NCBI GenBank assembly: GCA_964372095.1 | Contig: CAYJPV010000005.1 | Location: 1-64,000, forward strand | Source: CAYJPV01 sp964372095 | GTDB lineage: Bacteria; Acidobacteriota; Vicinamibacteria; Vicinamibacterales; JAKQTR01 | DNA length: 64,000 nucleotides | Direction: 5' to 3' | Shown: in pieces, positions 1 to 7,995 of the stretch | How positions within the stretch are numbered: position 1 is the first letter of the stretch | Layout of the letters: every line of letters begins with the position of its first letter | Program-made: the position numbers and the translations under genes | Notes under the pieces: generated by a model | Databases searched by the model: none | What the model saw: only the letters and a program-made list of their open reading frames with translations | Told to the model about the DNA's origin: nothing

Positions 1-55
1 GCTAGAGGCTAGAGGCTAGAGGCTAGAGGCTAGAGGCTAGAGGCTAGAGGCTAGG
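1..55. repeat. Heptanucleotide tandem array (GCTAGAG)n
   Basis: Seven exact copies of the 7-bp unit GCTAGAG plus a partial eighth copy are visible at the window edge. The unit contains CTAG, so it carries a TAG stop triplet on both strands. The same unit recurs near 7365 and, reverse-complemented, at 30591-30620. It belongs to the family of 7-bp arrays that fills many spacers in this window. Confidence 0.95.
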
Positions 56-112
56 GAGAGGACGAGGAACGACAGCGGGACAAGGTCTTCGGAGCGGCTC
101 GCTTGGCTGTTT

Positions 113-147
113 CCCTAGCCCCTAGCCTCTCGTCCCTAGCCCCTGGC
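113..147. repeat. Degenerate heptad array (CCCTAGC-type) before actD
   Basis: Five 7-bp units in register (CCCTAGC, CCCTAGC, CTCTCGT, CCCTAGC, CCCTGGC) lie just upstream of actD. They are a decayed relative of the GCTAGAG/CTAGCCT family. Confidence 0.8.
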
Positions 148-166
148 ACGTCGCGACAGGTGATCT

Positions 167-703
167 ATGGAGCAACCGAGCATGTACGGCCTGATGGCCG
201 AGTTCGACAACCCGACGTCGCTGGTCGCTGCCGCGCGCAAGGCACGCGAGGCGGGGTTCCGCAAGATGGACGCCTATTCGCCGATTCCCATCGAGGAACT
301 GCACGAAGCCCTCGGCCTGCCGCAGACGAAACTGCCGTTCGTGGTGCTGGGCGGGGCCATCTTTGGCGGACTGGTTGGATACGGGCTCCAGTTCTGGTCG
401 TCGACGATGGCCTACCCCCTCAACGTCGGCGGGCGGCCGTTGCACAGCTGGCCGTCGTTCCTCGTGCCGACGTTCGAAACGACGATCCTGTTCTCGGCCT
501 TCGCCGCCGTCTTCGGCATGCTGGCGCTGAACGGGCTGCCGATGCCCTACCACCCGGTCTTCAACGACAAACGGTTCGTCATGGCCAGCCGCGACCGGTT
601 CTTCCTGTGCATCGAGGCCGTGGACCCGCAGTTCGATCCGGCCGGGACGCGCCGTTTCCTCGAGAGTCTCGAGCCACGCGAGGTGTGCGACGTTGAACAC
701 TAG
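167..703 (+). CDS. actD: Alternative complex III membrane subunit ActD (DUF3341)
   Basis: The 178-residue protein has a short cytoplasmic N-terminus (MYGLMAEFDNPTSLVAAARK), a first membrane segment at about residues 65-85 and a second at about 105-125, then a soluble tail. This is the usual ActD/DUF3341 layout. ActD is an integral subunit of the quinol:cytochrome c oxidoreductase that replaces the bc1 complex. The next two genes are ActE and ActF, which fixes the assignment; actA-C would lie upstream, outside the window. The ATG at 167 is followed by typical ActD sequence. The gene ends inside the proposed start region of actE, implying translational coupling. Confidence 0.93.
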   Translation: MEQPSMYGLMAEFDNPTSLVAAARKAREAGFRKMDAYSPIPIEELHEALGLPQTKLPFVVLGGAIFGGLVGYGLQFWSSTMAYPLNVGGRPLHSWPSFLVPTFETTILFSAFAAVFGMLALNGLPMPYHPVFNDKRFVMASRDRFFLCIEAVDPQFDPAGTRRFLESLEPREVCDVEH

Positions 704-1334
704 GCGAACACGATCGGCTATCGGCTTTCGGCCATCGGCTTTCGGCGGGCCGCGCGCGCGACGGGTGACACTCGCGCTCTGCCTCGCGGCCGCATTTGCG
801 GTGGCGGGCTGCCGGCAGGACATGCACGATCAGCCCAAGTACAAGGCCCAGGCGCAGAGCGACCTTTTCGCTGACAAACGGGCGGGACGCCCGCTTGTCG
901 CCGGGACGGTTGCCCGCGGGTTCCTGCGTGCGGACACCATGACTTATACCGGACGCGTCAACGGGCAGTTGACCGGCGTCTTCCCGTTCCCGATCACCCA
1001 GGCCGTCATGGAACGGGGCCGCGAGCGGTACGACATCTTCTGCGCGCCCTGCCACAGCCGCACGGGCTGGGGTGACGGGCTGGTGGTCCGGCGCGGCTAC
1101 CGGCGGCCGCCATCCTTTCACGACGATCGGCTCCGGACGATGGCCGTCGGGCATTTCTACAGCGTCATCACCAACGGGTTTGGCGCGATGCCCGACTACG
1201 CCCAGCAGGTGTCCCCGGAAGACCGGTGGGCCATTGTGGCGTACATCCGCGCCCTTCAGCGCAGCCACCAGGGCACGCTCGCTGACGTGCCCCCGGCCGA
1301 ACGGGCCCGGCTCGAATCCGAGAGTGCTCGCTGA
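693..1334 (+). CDS. actE: Alternative complex III monoheme cytochrome c lipoprotein ActE
   Basis: The 213-residue protein has a lipoprotein signal ending in VAGC (Cys40) and one heme c site CAPCH (Cys117, Cys120, His121), with a possible Met ligand in GFGAMPDY. It passes electrons from the quinol-oxidising core of ACIII toward the oxidase. The only start that gives a positively charged signal n-region is TTG at 693, overlapping the actD stop and preceded by GAGG; GTG at 765 would start directly at the hydrophobic core. Oddly, codons 7-19 are made of TTCGGCT/ATCGGCT heptad repeats (713-747), the same family that fills spacers elsewhere. Confidence 0.88.
   Translation: MNTRRTRSAIGFRPSAFGGPRARRVTLALCLAAAFAVAGCRQDMHDQPKYKAQAQSDLFADKRAGRPLVAGTVARGFLRADTMTYTGRVNGQLTGVFPFPITQAVMERGRERYDIFCAPCHSRTGWGDGLVVRRGYRRPPSFHDDRLRTMAVGHFYSVITNGFGAMPDYAQQVSPEDRWAIVAYIRALQRSHQGTLADVPPAERARLESESAR
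713..747. repeat. Heptad array inside the actE signal region
   Basis: Five in-register units (ATCGGCT, ATCGGCT, TTCGGCC, ATCGGCT, TTCGGCG) lie within the translated N-terminus of actE. This is the only clear case in the window where an array is internal to a gene rather than in a spacer or at a gene end. Confidence 0.85.
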
Positions 1335-1363
1335 CCACCCGAACGGAACAGGCGAACCACGAG

Positions 1364-2548
1364 ATGCACGACGTACACTACACCCCACCCACCAGCCTGG
1401 ACGTGCTCCGGCAGCGGTCGTTGATGGTCGGCCTGGCCGGGATCGCGGCCCTGGCCGCCGGCGCGTTTCTGGACGCCGACCAGTTCTTCCAGTCCTACCT
1501 GCTGGCGTTCCTGTTCTGGCTGGCAGCCGCCATGGGCGGCCTGGCGCTGACCATGCTGCAGCACATGACGGGCGGCAGCTGGGGCGTGGTGCTGCGGCGC
1601 GTGTTCGAGGCATCGGCCCGGACGTTGCCGTGGATGGCACTGCTGTTCGTGCCCGTCGCCTTCGGGCTTTCGCGGCTCTACCCGTGGACCAACGACGAAC
1701 TGGTCGCGGCCGACCATCTCCTGAGCAAGAAGCAGCTCTACCTGAACGAGCCGTTCTTCCTCGCGCGGGCCGCGTTCTACTTCGCGGTCTGGGTGGGCCT
1801 GGCGTTCTTCCTGACGACGTGGTCGGCCCAGCAGGATCGGACAGGTGACGCGTCGCTCAGGAAGAAGATGCGGGCCCTGAGCGCCATCGGCATCGTGCTG
1901 TACGCCTTCACGATGACCTTCGCGGCGTTCGACTGGGGCATGTCACTCGATCCGCACTGGTTCTCGACGATGTACGGGTTCCTGTTCATCATCGGGCAAC
2001 TCCTGATGGGACTGGCCATCGCGATCGTCGTCGCCAGGAGGCTGTCGGCCGAAGCGCCGATGGCCTCGGTCTTCAACGTGGGCCACTGGCACGACTTCGG
2101 CAAGCTGCTGTTCGCCTTCGCCATGGTGTGGACGTACCTGTCCTTCTCGCAGTTCCTGATCATCTGGTCGGCGAACCTGCCCGAGGAAATCCCGTGGTAC
2201 ATGCACCGTATCAGCCATGGCTGGCAGTATCTGGCGGTCGGGCTGATCGTGGTGCACTTCGTGGTGCCGTTTGCGGTGCTGCTGTCGCGGCGGACCAAAC
2301 GCAACGCAGCCGTGCTGGCACGCATGGCGCTGTGGATCATCATGGCCCGATTCGTCGACGTGTTCTTCCTGATCGGGCCCGAGTTCCACAAGGAGGGACT
2401 GGCGATGGACTGGATGGACGTGGCGGCCCTGGTCGGCCTCGGCGGCGTGTGGATATCGCTGCTCGCCGCCAACCTGAAGAGCCGCCCGCTGCTCCCCCTG
2501 CAGGACCCGGATCTGGCGGGGGCGCTGAAGGCGGCGGGGGGACACTAG
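1364..2548 (+). CDS. actF: Alternative complex III quinone-binding membrane subunit ActF
   Basis: The 394-residue polytopic protein has about ten hydrophobic segments and the sequence hallmarks of the NrfD-like ActF/ActC subunits, including TFAAFDWGMSLDPHWFSTMYG and an IIWSANLPEEIPWY stretch. It is the second integral quinol-side subunit of ACIII and may take part in proton movement. It follows actE by 29 nt in the same operon. The TAG stop at 2546 is also the first triplet of a long 7-bp repeat chain. Confidence 0.93.
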   Translation: MHDVHYTPPTSLDVLRQRSLMVGLAGIAALAAGAFLDADQFFQSYLLAFLFWLAAAMGGLALTMLQHMTGGSWGVVLRRVFEASARTLPWMALLFVPVAFGLSRLYPWTNDELVAADHLLSKKQLYLNEPFFLARAAFYFAVWVGLAFFLTTWSAQQDRTGDASLRKKMRALSAIGIVLYAFTMTFAAFDWGMSLDPHWFSTMYGFLFIIGQLLMGLAIAIVVARRLSAEAPMASVFNVGHWHDFGKLLFAFAMVWTYLSFSQFLIIWSANLPEEIPWYMHRISHGWQYLAVGLIVVHFVVPFAVLLSRRTKRNAAVLARMALWIIMARFVDVFFLIGPEFHKEGLAMDWMDVAALVGLGGVWISLLAANLKSRPLLPLQDPDLAGALKAAGGH

Positions 2549-2671
2549 GGACTGGGGGTTGGGGGTTGGGGATTGGGGGTTGGGGAAAGGCAGGGGATGT
2601 CCCCAAGCCCCAAGCCCCGAGTCCCTACTGACTACTGACTACTGACTACTAACTACTGACTACTGACTACT
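2546..2671. repeat. In-register heptad chain: G-rich units, GGGGATGTCCCC core, TACTGAC units
   Basis: This stretch reads as 18 consecutive 7-bp units beginning at the actF stop codon. The order is TAGGGAC, five TGGGGGT/TGGGGAT-type units, the core GGGGATGTCCCC (2593-2604), CCCAAGC/CCCGAGT units, then GACTACT repeats. The four-G runs are spaced to allow a G-quadruplex on the plus strand. The next gene starts 14 nt after the array. Confidence 0.92.
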
Positions 2672-2684
2672 GGCGTTGTTGTCT

Positions 2685-3185
2685 ATGCCCAATCACACCC
2701 ACGACGACGATCACTCCGAAAGCTCGGCCTACGAGACGCGGGACGTCAAGGTTCGCCCGCTGGCGGTGTTCATTGCCGGCCTGGCGGTGCTGCTGATCGC
2801 CTCCTATCTCATTGTCCTGGGCGTCTTCCGGCTGTTCAACGCCCAGAAGACGGCCGAGGATGCCACGGCCGATCCGGTGGCGGTCGAGCGCGCGGCGCTG
2901 CCCCCCGAGCAGCGGTTGCCGGCGGAGCCGCGGATCCAGGCCGATCCGTCCGGTGACCTGCAGGCGCTGCGTCGCGCCGAAGACCGCATCCTGAACCACT
3001 ACGGCTGGATTGACCGGGATGCGGGCCTCGTACACATGCCGATCGACCAGGCGATGAAGCTGGTCGTGGCGGAAGGGCTGCCCGTTCGTCAGCCCGAAGA
3101 GGTTTCCCCGGCGGCGGGCACGCCGGCATCCGCGGTGCCGCAAGGCGCAGCCGCGCAGACATCCACCGCTGCGCAGAAGAAGTAA
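2685..3185 (+). CDS. Small single-span membrane protein of the ACIII-caa3 operon
   Basis: The 166-residue protein begins with a His/Asp-rich cytoplasmic segment (MPNHTHDDDH). It has one membrane helix at about residues 28-50 and then an extracytoplasmic domain with the block LRRAEDRILNHYGWID and MPIDQAMKLVV, ending in a low-complexity Ala/Pro tail. I know this block from proteins beside SCO and oxidase genes in related bacteria, but not a tested function. It may be an assembly factor or accessory subunit. ATG 2685 is chosen over an upstream TTG at 2676. The SCO gene starts 3 nt after its stop. Confidence 0.75.
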   Translation: MPNHTHDDDHSESSAYETRDVKVRPLAVFIAGLAVLLIASYLIVLGVFRLFNAQKTAEDATADPVAVERAALPPEQRLPAEPRIQADPSGDLQALRRAEDRILNHYGWIDRDAGLVHMPIDQAMKLVVAEGLPVRQPEEVSPAAGTPASAVPQGAAAQTSTAAQKK

Positions 3186-3188
3186 GTC

Positions 3189-4046
3189 ATGGACGTTCTG
3201 GCTCTGGTGTTGGCGCTCGGGATGGCGGCGGCGGCCGAACAGCCGAATCGTATGCAGGGCATGCCCGGCGCGGGCGGCAGCGTGACGCCCGGGACGCCGT
3301 CGACCTCGGTCCCGGATCTGCTGGAGAAAGTCGGCATCGATCAGAAGTTGAACTCGCAGGTGCCCCTGGATCTGGCGTTTCGTGACGAAAACGGCCGCAC
3401 GGTGAAACTGGGCGACTATTTCGGCGACAAGCCCGTTGTGCTGACGCTGGTCTACTACGAGTGCCCGATGTTGTGCACCCAGGTGCTGAACGGCGCCGTC
3501 GGCGCGTTCAAGACCCTCAACTTCACCGCCGGCGACGAATTCAACGTCGTGACAATCAGTTTCAACCCGAAAGACACGGCCGCGCTGGCGGCGCAGAAGA
3601 AGACCACGTATATCGCGAAATACGGGCGGCCCGAGGCGGCGGACGGCTGGCACTTCCTCACGGGTGACCAGGCGGAGATTGACGCGCTGGCGCAGGCCGT
3701 GGGGTTCCGCTACGTCTACGACGAAGCCGCGGACCAGTACGTGCACGCCAGCGCCATCATGGTGCTGACGCCGCAGGGGAAACTGTCGAAGTACTTTTGC
3801 GGAATCGAATACCCGCCCCGCGACCTCCGGATGGGCCTGATCGAGGCGTCCGACGGGAAGATCGGGAACCCGGTGGATCAGGTGCTGCTCTACTGCTATC
3901 ACTACGACCCGAGTTCCGGGCGTTACAGCATGGTGGTGATGAATGTGCTCCGCCTGGCGGGGATTCTGACGATCGTGGTCATTGGCGGGTTCGTCGCGGC
4001 CATGGTGAGCCGCGATCGCCGCAAAACCAGGGGCGCCGCGGCGTAG
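3189..4046 (+). CDS. SCO1/SenC-family copper chaperone for the oxidase CuA site
   Basis: The 285-residue protein has an N-terminal export signal and a thioredoxin-like SCO domain with the copper-binding pair CPMLC (Cys92, Cys96) and a downstream His in YVHAS (about residue 178). It also has a C-terminal membrane anchor (about 255-275) followed by a basic tail. SCO proteins deliver copper to the CuA centre of subunit II, which is the next gene. The C-terminal anchor is in addition to the usual N-terminal signal or anchor. Start ATG 3189 lies 3 nt after the preceding stop. Confidence 0.92.
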   Translation: MDVLALVLALGMAAAAEQPNRMQGMPGAGGSVTPGTPSTSVPDLLEKVGIDQKLNSQVPLDLAFRDENGRTVKLGDYFGDKPVVLTLVYYECPMLCTQVLNGAVGAFKTLNFTAGDEFNVVTISFNPKDTAALAAQKKTTYIAKYGRPEAADGWHFLTGDQAEIDALAQAVGFRYVYDEAADQYVHASAIMVLTPQGKLSKYFCGIEYPPRDLRMGLIEASDGKIGNPVDQVLLYCYHYDPSSGRYSMVVMNVLRLAGILTIVVIGGFVAAMVSRDRRKTRGAAA

Positions 4047-4077
4047 ACAGCGCCGGCCTCCCAGTGATTCATTCGAT

Positions 4078-5082
4078 ATGCCTCAGACCCAGTTGTTGCC
4101 GCAGCAGGCTTCCACGATGGCAGGACGCGTGGACGCCTTGTACTTCTTCCTGGTCGCCCTCACGGCGTTCTTCACCATCGCCATCTCGGTGGTGGTGGTG
4201 TACTTCGCGCTGAAGTACCGCCGGACGTCGAGAGAACAGGCCGGCGTGCCGATCCACGGCAGCCTCTGGCTCGAAGCCACGTGGACGGGCATCCCCTTGC
4301 TCATCGTGCTGTTCATCTTCGTGTGGAGCGCGAGCATCTTCTTCGACATGGCCAGGCCGCCGGCCAACACCATCGACATCTACGTGGTTGGCAAGCAGTG
4401 GATGTGGCGTTTCCAGCACCCCACGGGGCCATCCGAGGTCAACGAACTGCACGTGCCGGTGGGCGCCAACGTGAAGTTGACCATGACGTCCCAGGACGTG
4501 ATTCACGACATGTACATTCCGGACTTCCGCGTGAAGGCGGACGTCCTGCCGGGCCGGTATACCCATTTGTGGTTCAACGCGACCAAACCCGGCCGGTACC
4601 GGCTGTTCTGCGCCGAATACTGCGGCACCAACCACTCCGGCATGATCGGCTGGGTCGAAGTCATGGAGCCGGCGGCCTACGAGGCCTGGCTCGCCGGCGG
4701 GGCTCATGTCGGCACGATGGCGCAGGCCGGCCAGAAGCTGTTCAAGGACATGGCCTGCGCCGTGTGCCACCGCGAAGACGCCACAGGGCTCGGCCCGACG
4801 CTCGAGGGCCTGTACGGGAACGCGGTCGCCCTCGAGGACGGCAGTTCGGTGGTGGCAGACGAGGCTTACCTGCGCGAGTCGGTCGTCAACCCGTCGGCCA
4901 GGATCGTGGCGGGGTTCCAGGCGCTGATGCCGACCTACCAGGGGCAGGTCAACGAAGAAGGCCTGCTGCAGCTCATTGAGTACATGAAGTCCCTGAAGGC
5001 CATCCCGACCAACGCGACGGGCATCGCCACTCCTCCGGCCGACGCCAAGACACCGGGCCCGGACGCCCCGGCGAAGAAGTAG
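4078..5082 (+). CDS. ctaC: caa3-type cytochrome c oxidase subunit II with fused cytochrome c
   Basis: The 334-residue protein has two N-terminal membrane helices (about 18-45 and 68-88). It has a cupredoxin domain with the full CuA ligand set (His143, Cys178, Glu180, Cys182, His186, Met189) and a C-terminal cytochrome c domain with CAVCH (Cys227, Cys230, His231). The fused heme domain makes this a caa3-type enzyme able to take electrons directly from ACIII. It sits between the SCO chaperone and subunit I. The tail after the heme domain is Pro/Ala-rich. Confidence 0.96.
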   Translation: MPQTQLLPQQASTMAGRVDALYFFLVALTAFFTIAISVVVVYFALKYRRTSREQAGVPIHGSLWLEATWTGIPLLIVLFIFVWSASIFFDMARPPANTIDIYVVGKQWMWRFQHPTGPSEVNELHVPVGANVKLTMTSQDVIHDMYIPDFRVKADVLPGRYTHLWFNATKPGRYRLFCAEYCGTNHSGMIGWVEVMEPAAYEAWLAGGAHVGTMAQAGQKLFKDMACAVCHREDATGLGPTLEGLYGNAVALEDGSSVVADEAYLRESVVNPSARIVAGFQALMPTYQGQVNEEGLLQLIEYMKSLKAIPTNATGIATPPADAKTPGPDAPAKK

Positions 5083-5086
5083 ACCT

Positions 5087-6682
5087 ATGGAACACGCAGC
5101 GACCCCCGGCAAGAACTACCTGTCCGACGGCCACAGCCTGAAATCGTGGCTCCTCACGCGGGACCACAAGCGTATCGGCTTGCTCTATCTGCTGAGCGTG
5201 ACGTTGTTCTTCGGGCTCGGCGCGCTCTACGCCGCCGGCATCCGGCTGGAACTGCTCACGCCCGCCGGCGACCTGGTGGAATCGGACACCTACAACAAGA
5301 TGTTCACCATGCACGGCGTCATCATGGTGTTCTTCTTCCTGATCCCGGCCATCCCCGCCACGCTCGGGAACTTCCTCGTCCCGATCATGATCGGCGCGAA
5401 GGACCTCGCGTTTCCCCGGCTCAACCTGATGAGCTGGTACGTGTACACGATCGGCGGCCTGTTCACGTTGTGGGCCCTGGTGACCGGCGGCGTCGACACG
5501 GGATGGACGTTCTACACCCCCTACAGCTCGGCGTTCGCCAACTCGAACGTGGCCCTGGTGGTCGTGGGGATCTTCATCAACGGGTTCTCGGGCATCCTCA
5601 CGGGCCTGAACTTCATCGTCACGATCCACAAGATGCGCGCGCCCGGCATGACCTGGTTCCGCATGCCCCTGTTCATCTGGGCGCACTACGCCACCGCGCT
5701 CATCTTCATCCTGGGCACCCCGGTCATCGCAATCACCCTGGTCCTGGTCGGCGCCGAGCGGCTCCTGGGCCTCGGCATCTTCGACCCGAAACTCGGCGGC
5801 GACCCGGTTCTCTTTCAGCACCTGTTCTGGTTCTACTCGCACCCGGCCGTCTACATCATGATCCTGCCGGCAATGGGCATCATGAGCGAACTGGTGGCGG
5901 CGTTCTCGCGCAAGGCCATCTTCGGCTACTCGTTTGTGGCGTACTCCAGCCTGGGTATCGCGGTGGTCGGGTTCCTCGTGTGGGGCCACCACATGTTCGT
6001 CAGCGGCCAGTCGGTGTACTCCGCGATGGCGTTCTCGTTCTTGAGCTATCTCGTCGCCATCCCGTCGGCTGTCAAGGTGTTCAACTGGACGGCCACGCTG
6101 TACAAGGGCTCCATTTCGTTCGAAGCCCCGATGATCTTCGTGTTCGGCTTCATCGGGCTCTTTCTGATCGGCGGGATGACGGGCTTGTTCCTGGCCGCGC
6201 TGGCCGTGGACGTGCACGTGACGGACACGTACTTCGTGGTGGCCCACTTCCACTACATCATGGTCGGCGGGACCATCATGATGTTCCAGGGCGGGCTCCA
6301 CTATTGGTGGCCGAAGATCTTCGGGAAGATGTACCACGAAGGCTGGGCCCGCGTGTCGGCCGCGACGATCTTCATCGGCTTCAATCTCACGTTCTTCCCG
6401 CAGTTCATCGTCGGCTACCTCGGCATGCCCCGGCGGTACCACGCGTATCCGCCCGAGTTCCAGATCTGGAACGTCCTGTCGACGGCGGGCGCAGGTGTGC
6501 TGGCCGTGGGCTACGCGCTGCCGGCGTTCTACCTCTTGTACTCGTTGTTCAAGGGCAAGGCTGCGCCGGCCAACCCCTGGGGCGCCACGGGGCTCGAGTG
6601 GACGATCCCGTCGCCCCCCCCGACGCACAACTTCGAGACCATTCCGGTGGTGGACGAGCCGCCGTACAACTACGCCAAGTGA
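5087..6682 (+). CDS. ctaD: Cytochrome c oxidase subunit I (aa3 core)
   Basis: The 531-residue protein has twelve predicted membrane helices and the heme-copper signatures. These include HGVIM for the low-spin heme His, WFYSHPAVYIMILPAMG for the CuB His-Tyr pair and proton path, WGHHMFVSG for two more CuB His ligands, and VVAHFHYIM near the high-spin heme. HPAVY with a Tyr in helix VI is typical of A-type oxidases. It reduces oxygen to water with proton pumping. It starts 4 nt after the subunit II gene. Confidence 0.97.
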   Translation: MEHAATPGKNYLSDGHSLKSWLLTRDHKRIGLLYLLSVTLFFGLGALYAAGIRLELLTPAGDLVESDTYNKMFTMHGVIMVFFFLIPAIPATLGNFLVPIMIGAKDLAFPRLNLMSWYVYTIGGLFTLWALVTGGVDTGWTFYTPYSSAFANSNVALVVVGIFINGFSGILTGLNFIVTIHKMRAPGMTWFRMPLFIWAHYATALIFILGTPVIAITLVLVGAERLLGLGIFDPKLGGDPVLFQHLFWFYSHPAVYIMILPAMGIMSELVAAFSRKAIFGYSFVAYSSLGIAVVGFLVWGHHMFVSGQSVYSAMAFSFLSYLVAIPSAVKVFNWTATLYKGSISFEAPMIFVFGFIGLFLIGGMTGLFLAALAVDVHVTDTYFVVAHFHYIMVGGTIMMFQGGLHYWWPKIFGKMYHEGWARVSAATIFIGFNLTFFPQFIVGYLGMPRRYHAYPPEFQIWNVLSTAGAGVLAVGYALPAFYLLYSLFKGKAAPANPWGATGLEWTIPSPPPTHNFETIPVVDEPPYNYAK

Positions 6683-6689
6683 GGACGTG

Positions 6690-7367
6690 ATGTCAGGCTC
6701 CCACGCGACGCAGCGCGACCACCATCCGTACCTGCAGCATCACTTCGACAACCTCGAGCAGCAGTTCGAGTCGTCGGCGATGGGCATGTGGCTGTTCCTG
6801 GTCACGGAAATCCTGTTCTTCGGCGGCCTCTTTGCCGCTTACCTGGTCTACCGGATTTCGTATCCGGCCGCCTTCCAGGACGCCAGCCACCATCTCGATC
6901 TCCTGCTGGGCGGCATCAACACGGCCATCCTCATCGGCAGCTCCCTGACGATGGCCATGGCGGTCTATGCGGCCCAGACGGGGAACCGCAACCAGCAGAT
7001 GGTGTACCTCGTGCTCACCATGCTCCTGGGCGTCGCCTTCCTCGGCATCAAGGCCGTCGAGTACAGCCACAAGTTTCACGACAACCTCGTGCCCGGCGCG
7101 AGCTTCCAGTTCGAAGGCCGCGACCCGGTTCATGCACAGCTGTTCTTCTCGCTGTATTTCGTGATGACCGGCCTGCACGCCCTGCACATGGTCGTCGGGC
7201 TGGGCATCATGCTCGTGCTGCTGTGGATGGCCTACCGGGGCCGGTTCACCAGGGCGTACCACACCCCGGTCGAGATCAGCGGGCTCTACTGGCACTTCGT
7301 GGATATCGTCTGGATCTTCCTGTTCCCGCTGCTCTATCTGATCGACCGGCACGGGCCGCTTCGCTAG
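6690..7367 (+). CDS. ctaE: Cytochrome c oxidase subunit III
   Basis: The 225-residue polytopic protein has the subunit III signature (MGMWLFLVTEILFFGGLFAAY, then MTGLHALHMVVGL and YWHFVDIVWIFLFPLLYL near the C-terminus). The start at ATG 6690 is set by GAGGACGTG just upstream and by overlap spacing with ctaD (7 nt). Subunit III stabilises proton uptake by the core. Its TAG stop (7365) opens a perfect chain of 21 heptad repeats. Confidence 0.95.
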   Translation: MSGSHATQRDHHPYLQHHFDNLEQQFESSAMGMWLFLVTEILFFGGLFAAYLVYRISYPAAFQDASHHLDLLLGGINTAILIGSSLTMAMAVYAAQTGNRNQQMVYLVLTMLLGVAFLGIKAVEYSHKFHDNLVPGASFQFEGRDPVHAQLFFSLYFVMTGLHALHMVVGLGIMLVLLWMAYRGRFTRAYHTPVEISGLYWHFVDIVWIFLFPLLYLIDRHGPLR

Positions 7368-7511
7368 AGGCTAGGGACTGGGGGTTGGGGATTGGGGATT
7401 GGGGGTGGGGGGGTGGGGCAAGGCAGGGGATGTCCCCCAAGTCCCGAGTCCCGAACCCCATGCCCCATGCCCCTTGCCCCTACTGACTACTGTCTACTGT
7501 CTACTTTGTTG
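7365..7511. repeat. 21-unit heptad chain filling the ctaE-ctaF spacer
   Basis: The 147 nt from the ctaE stop codon onward divide exactly into 21 seven-base units without a register slip. They run TAGAGGC, TAGGGAC, then TGGGGGT/TGGGGAT units, a GGGGATGTCCCC core at 7426-7437, TCCCGAG, CCCCATG and CCCCTAC units, then TGACTAC and TGTCTAC. At least five sequence families are joined in one register. The G runs could form a quadruplex. Confidence 0.93.
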
Positions 7512-7530
7512 TGATCCACCGAGGCGAGCA

Positions 7531-7878
7531 ATGACGGCACACACACAGACACCGGCGGCCGATGACGGCCTCATGCAGGCCGCCTCACACCTGGTTTCTC
7601 CGCGGACATACGTCGCCATCTTCCTGGCGCTCATGGTTCTGACCGGCGTGACCGTCGGTGTGGCCTACGTCGACCTCGGTCCCTTCAATACGCTGGTCGC
7701 GCTGCTCATCGCGTTCACGAAGATGATGCTCGTCGTGCTGTACTTCATGCACGTGCGCTACAGCAGCCGGCTGACCTGGGCCGTGGTGGGCGCCGGATTC
7801 TTCTGGCTGGCGCTGCTGCTGCTGCTCACGCTGTCCGACTACGTCACCCGCGGCCAGGGCTGGCTCACCTTCGGCTGA
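7531..7878 (+). CDS. ctaF: Cytochrome c oxidase subunit IV (CtaF/CoxD-like)
   Basis: The 115-residue protein has three membrane helices. It matches prokaryotic oxidase subunit IV: SPRTYVAIFLALMVLTGVTV for helix one, ALLIAFTKMMLVVLYFMHVRYS for helix two, and a third hydrophobic helix. It closes the oxidase operon. ATG 7531 follows GAGGCGAGCA. After the stop, heptads of the TCGGCTG type run to about 7905, with no clear terminator. Confidence 0.9.
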   Translation: MTAHTQTPAADDGLMQAASHLVSPRTYVAIFLALMVLTGVTVGVAYVDLGPFNTLVALLIAFTKMMLVVLYFMHVRYSSRLTWAVVGAGFFWLALLLLLTLSDYVTRGQGWLTFG

Positions 7879-7909
7879 CGGCTGTCGGCTGTCGGCTATC
7901 GGCTACGGC
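7872..7909. repeat. TCGGCTG/TCGGCTA heptad array after ctaF
   Basis: Units TCGGCTG, ACGGCTG, TCGGCTG, TCGGCTA, TCGGCTA follow in register from the last codons of ctaF into the spacer. They are a member of the TTCGGCT family. Confidence 0.85.
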
Positions 7910-7995
7910 GCCTGATTCCTTTTCCAGACGGCCGCAAGCCGATCGCCGAGGGCCGCTGGCCGTGCTATAAGTGAGAACGCAGATGTGCAGCGCCG

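Noticed and set aside
4973..6628. 551-codon frame antisense to ctaD
   Set aside because: It lies entirely opposite oxidase subunit I and has antisense composition only.
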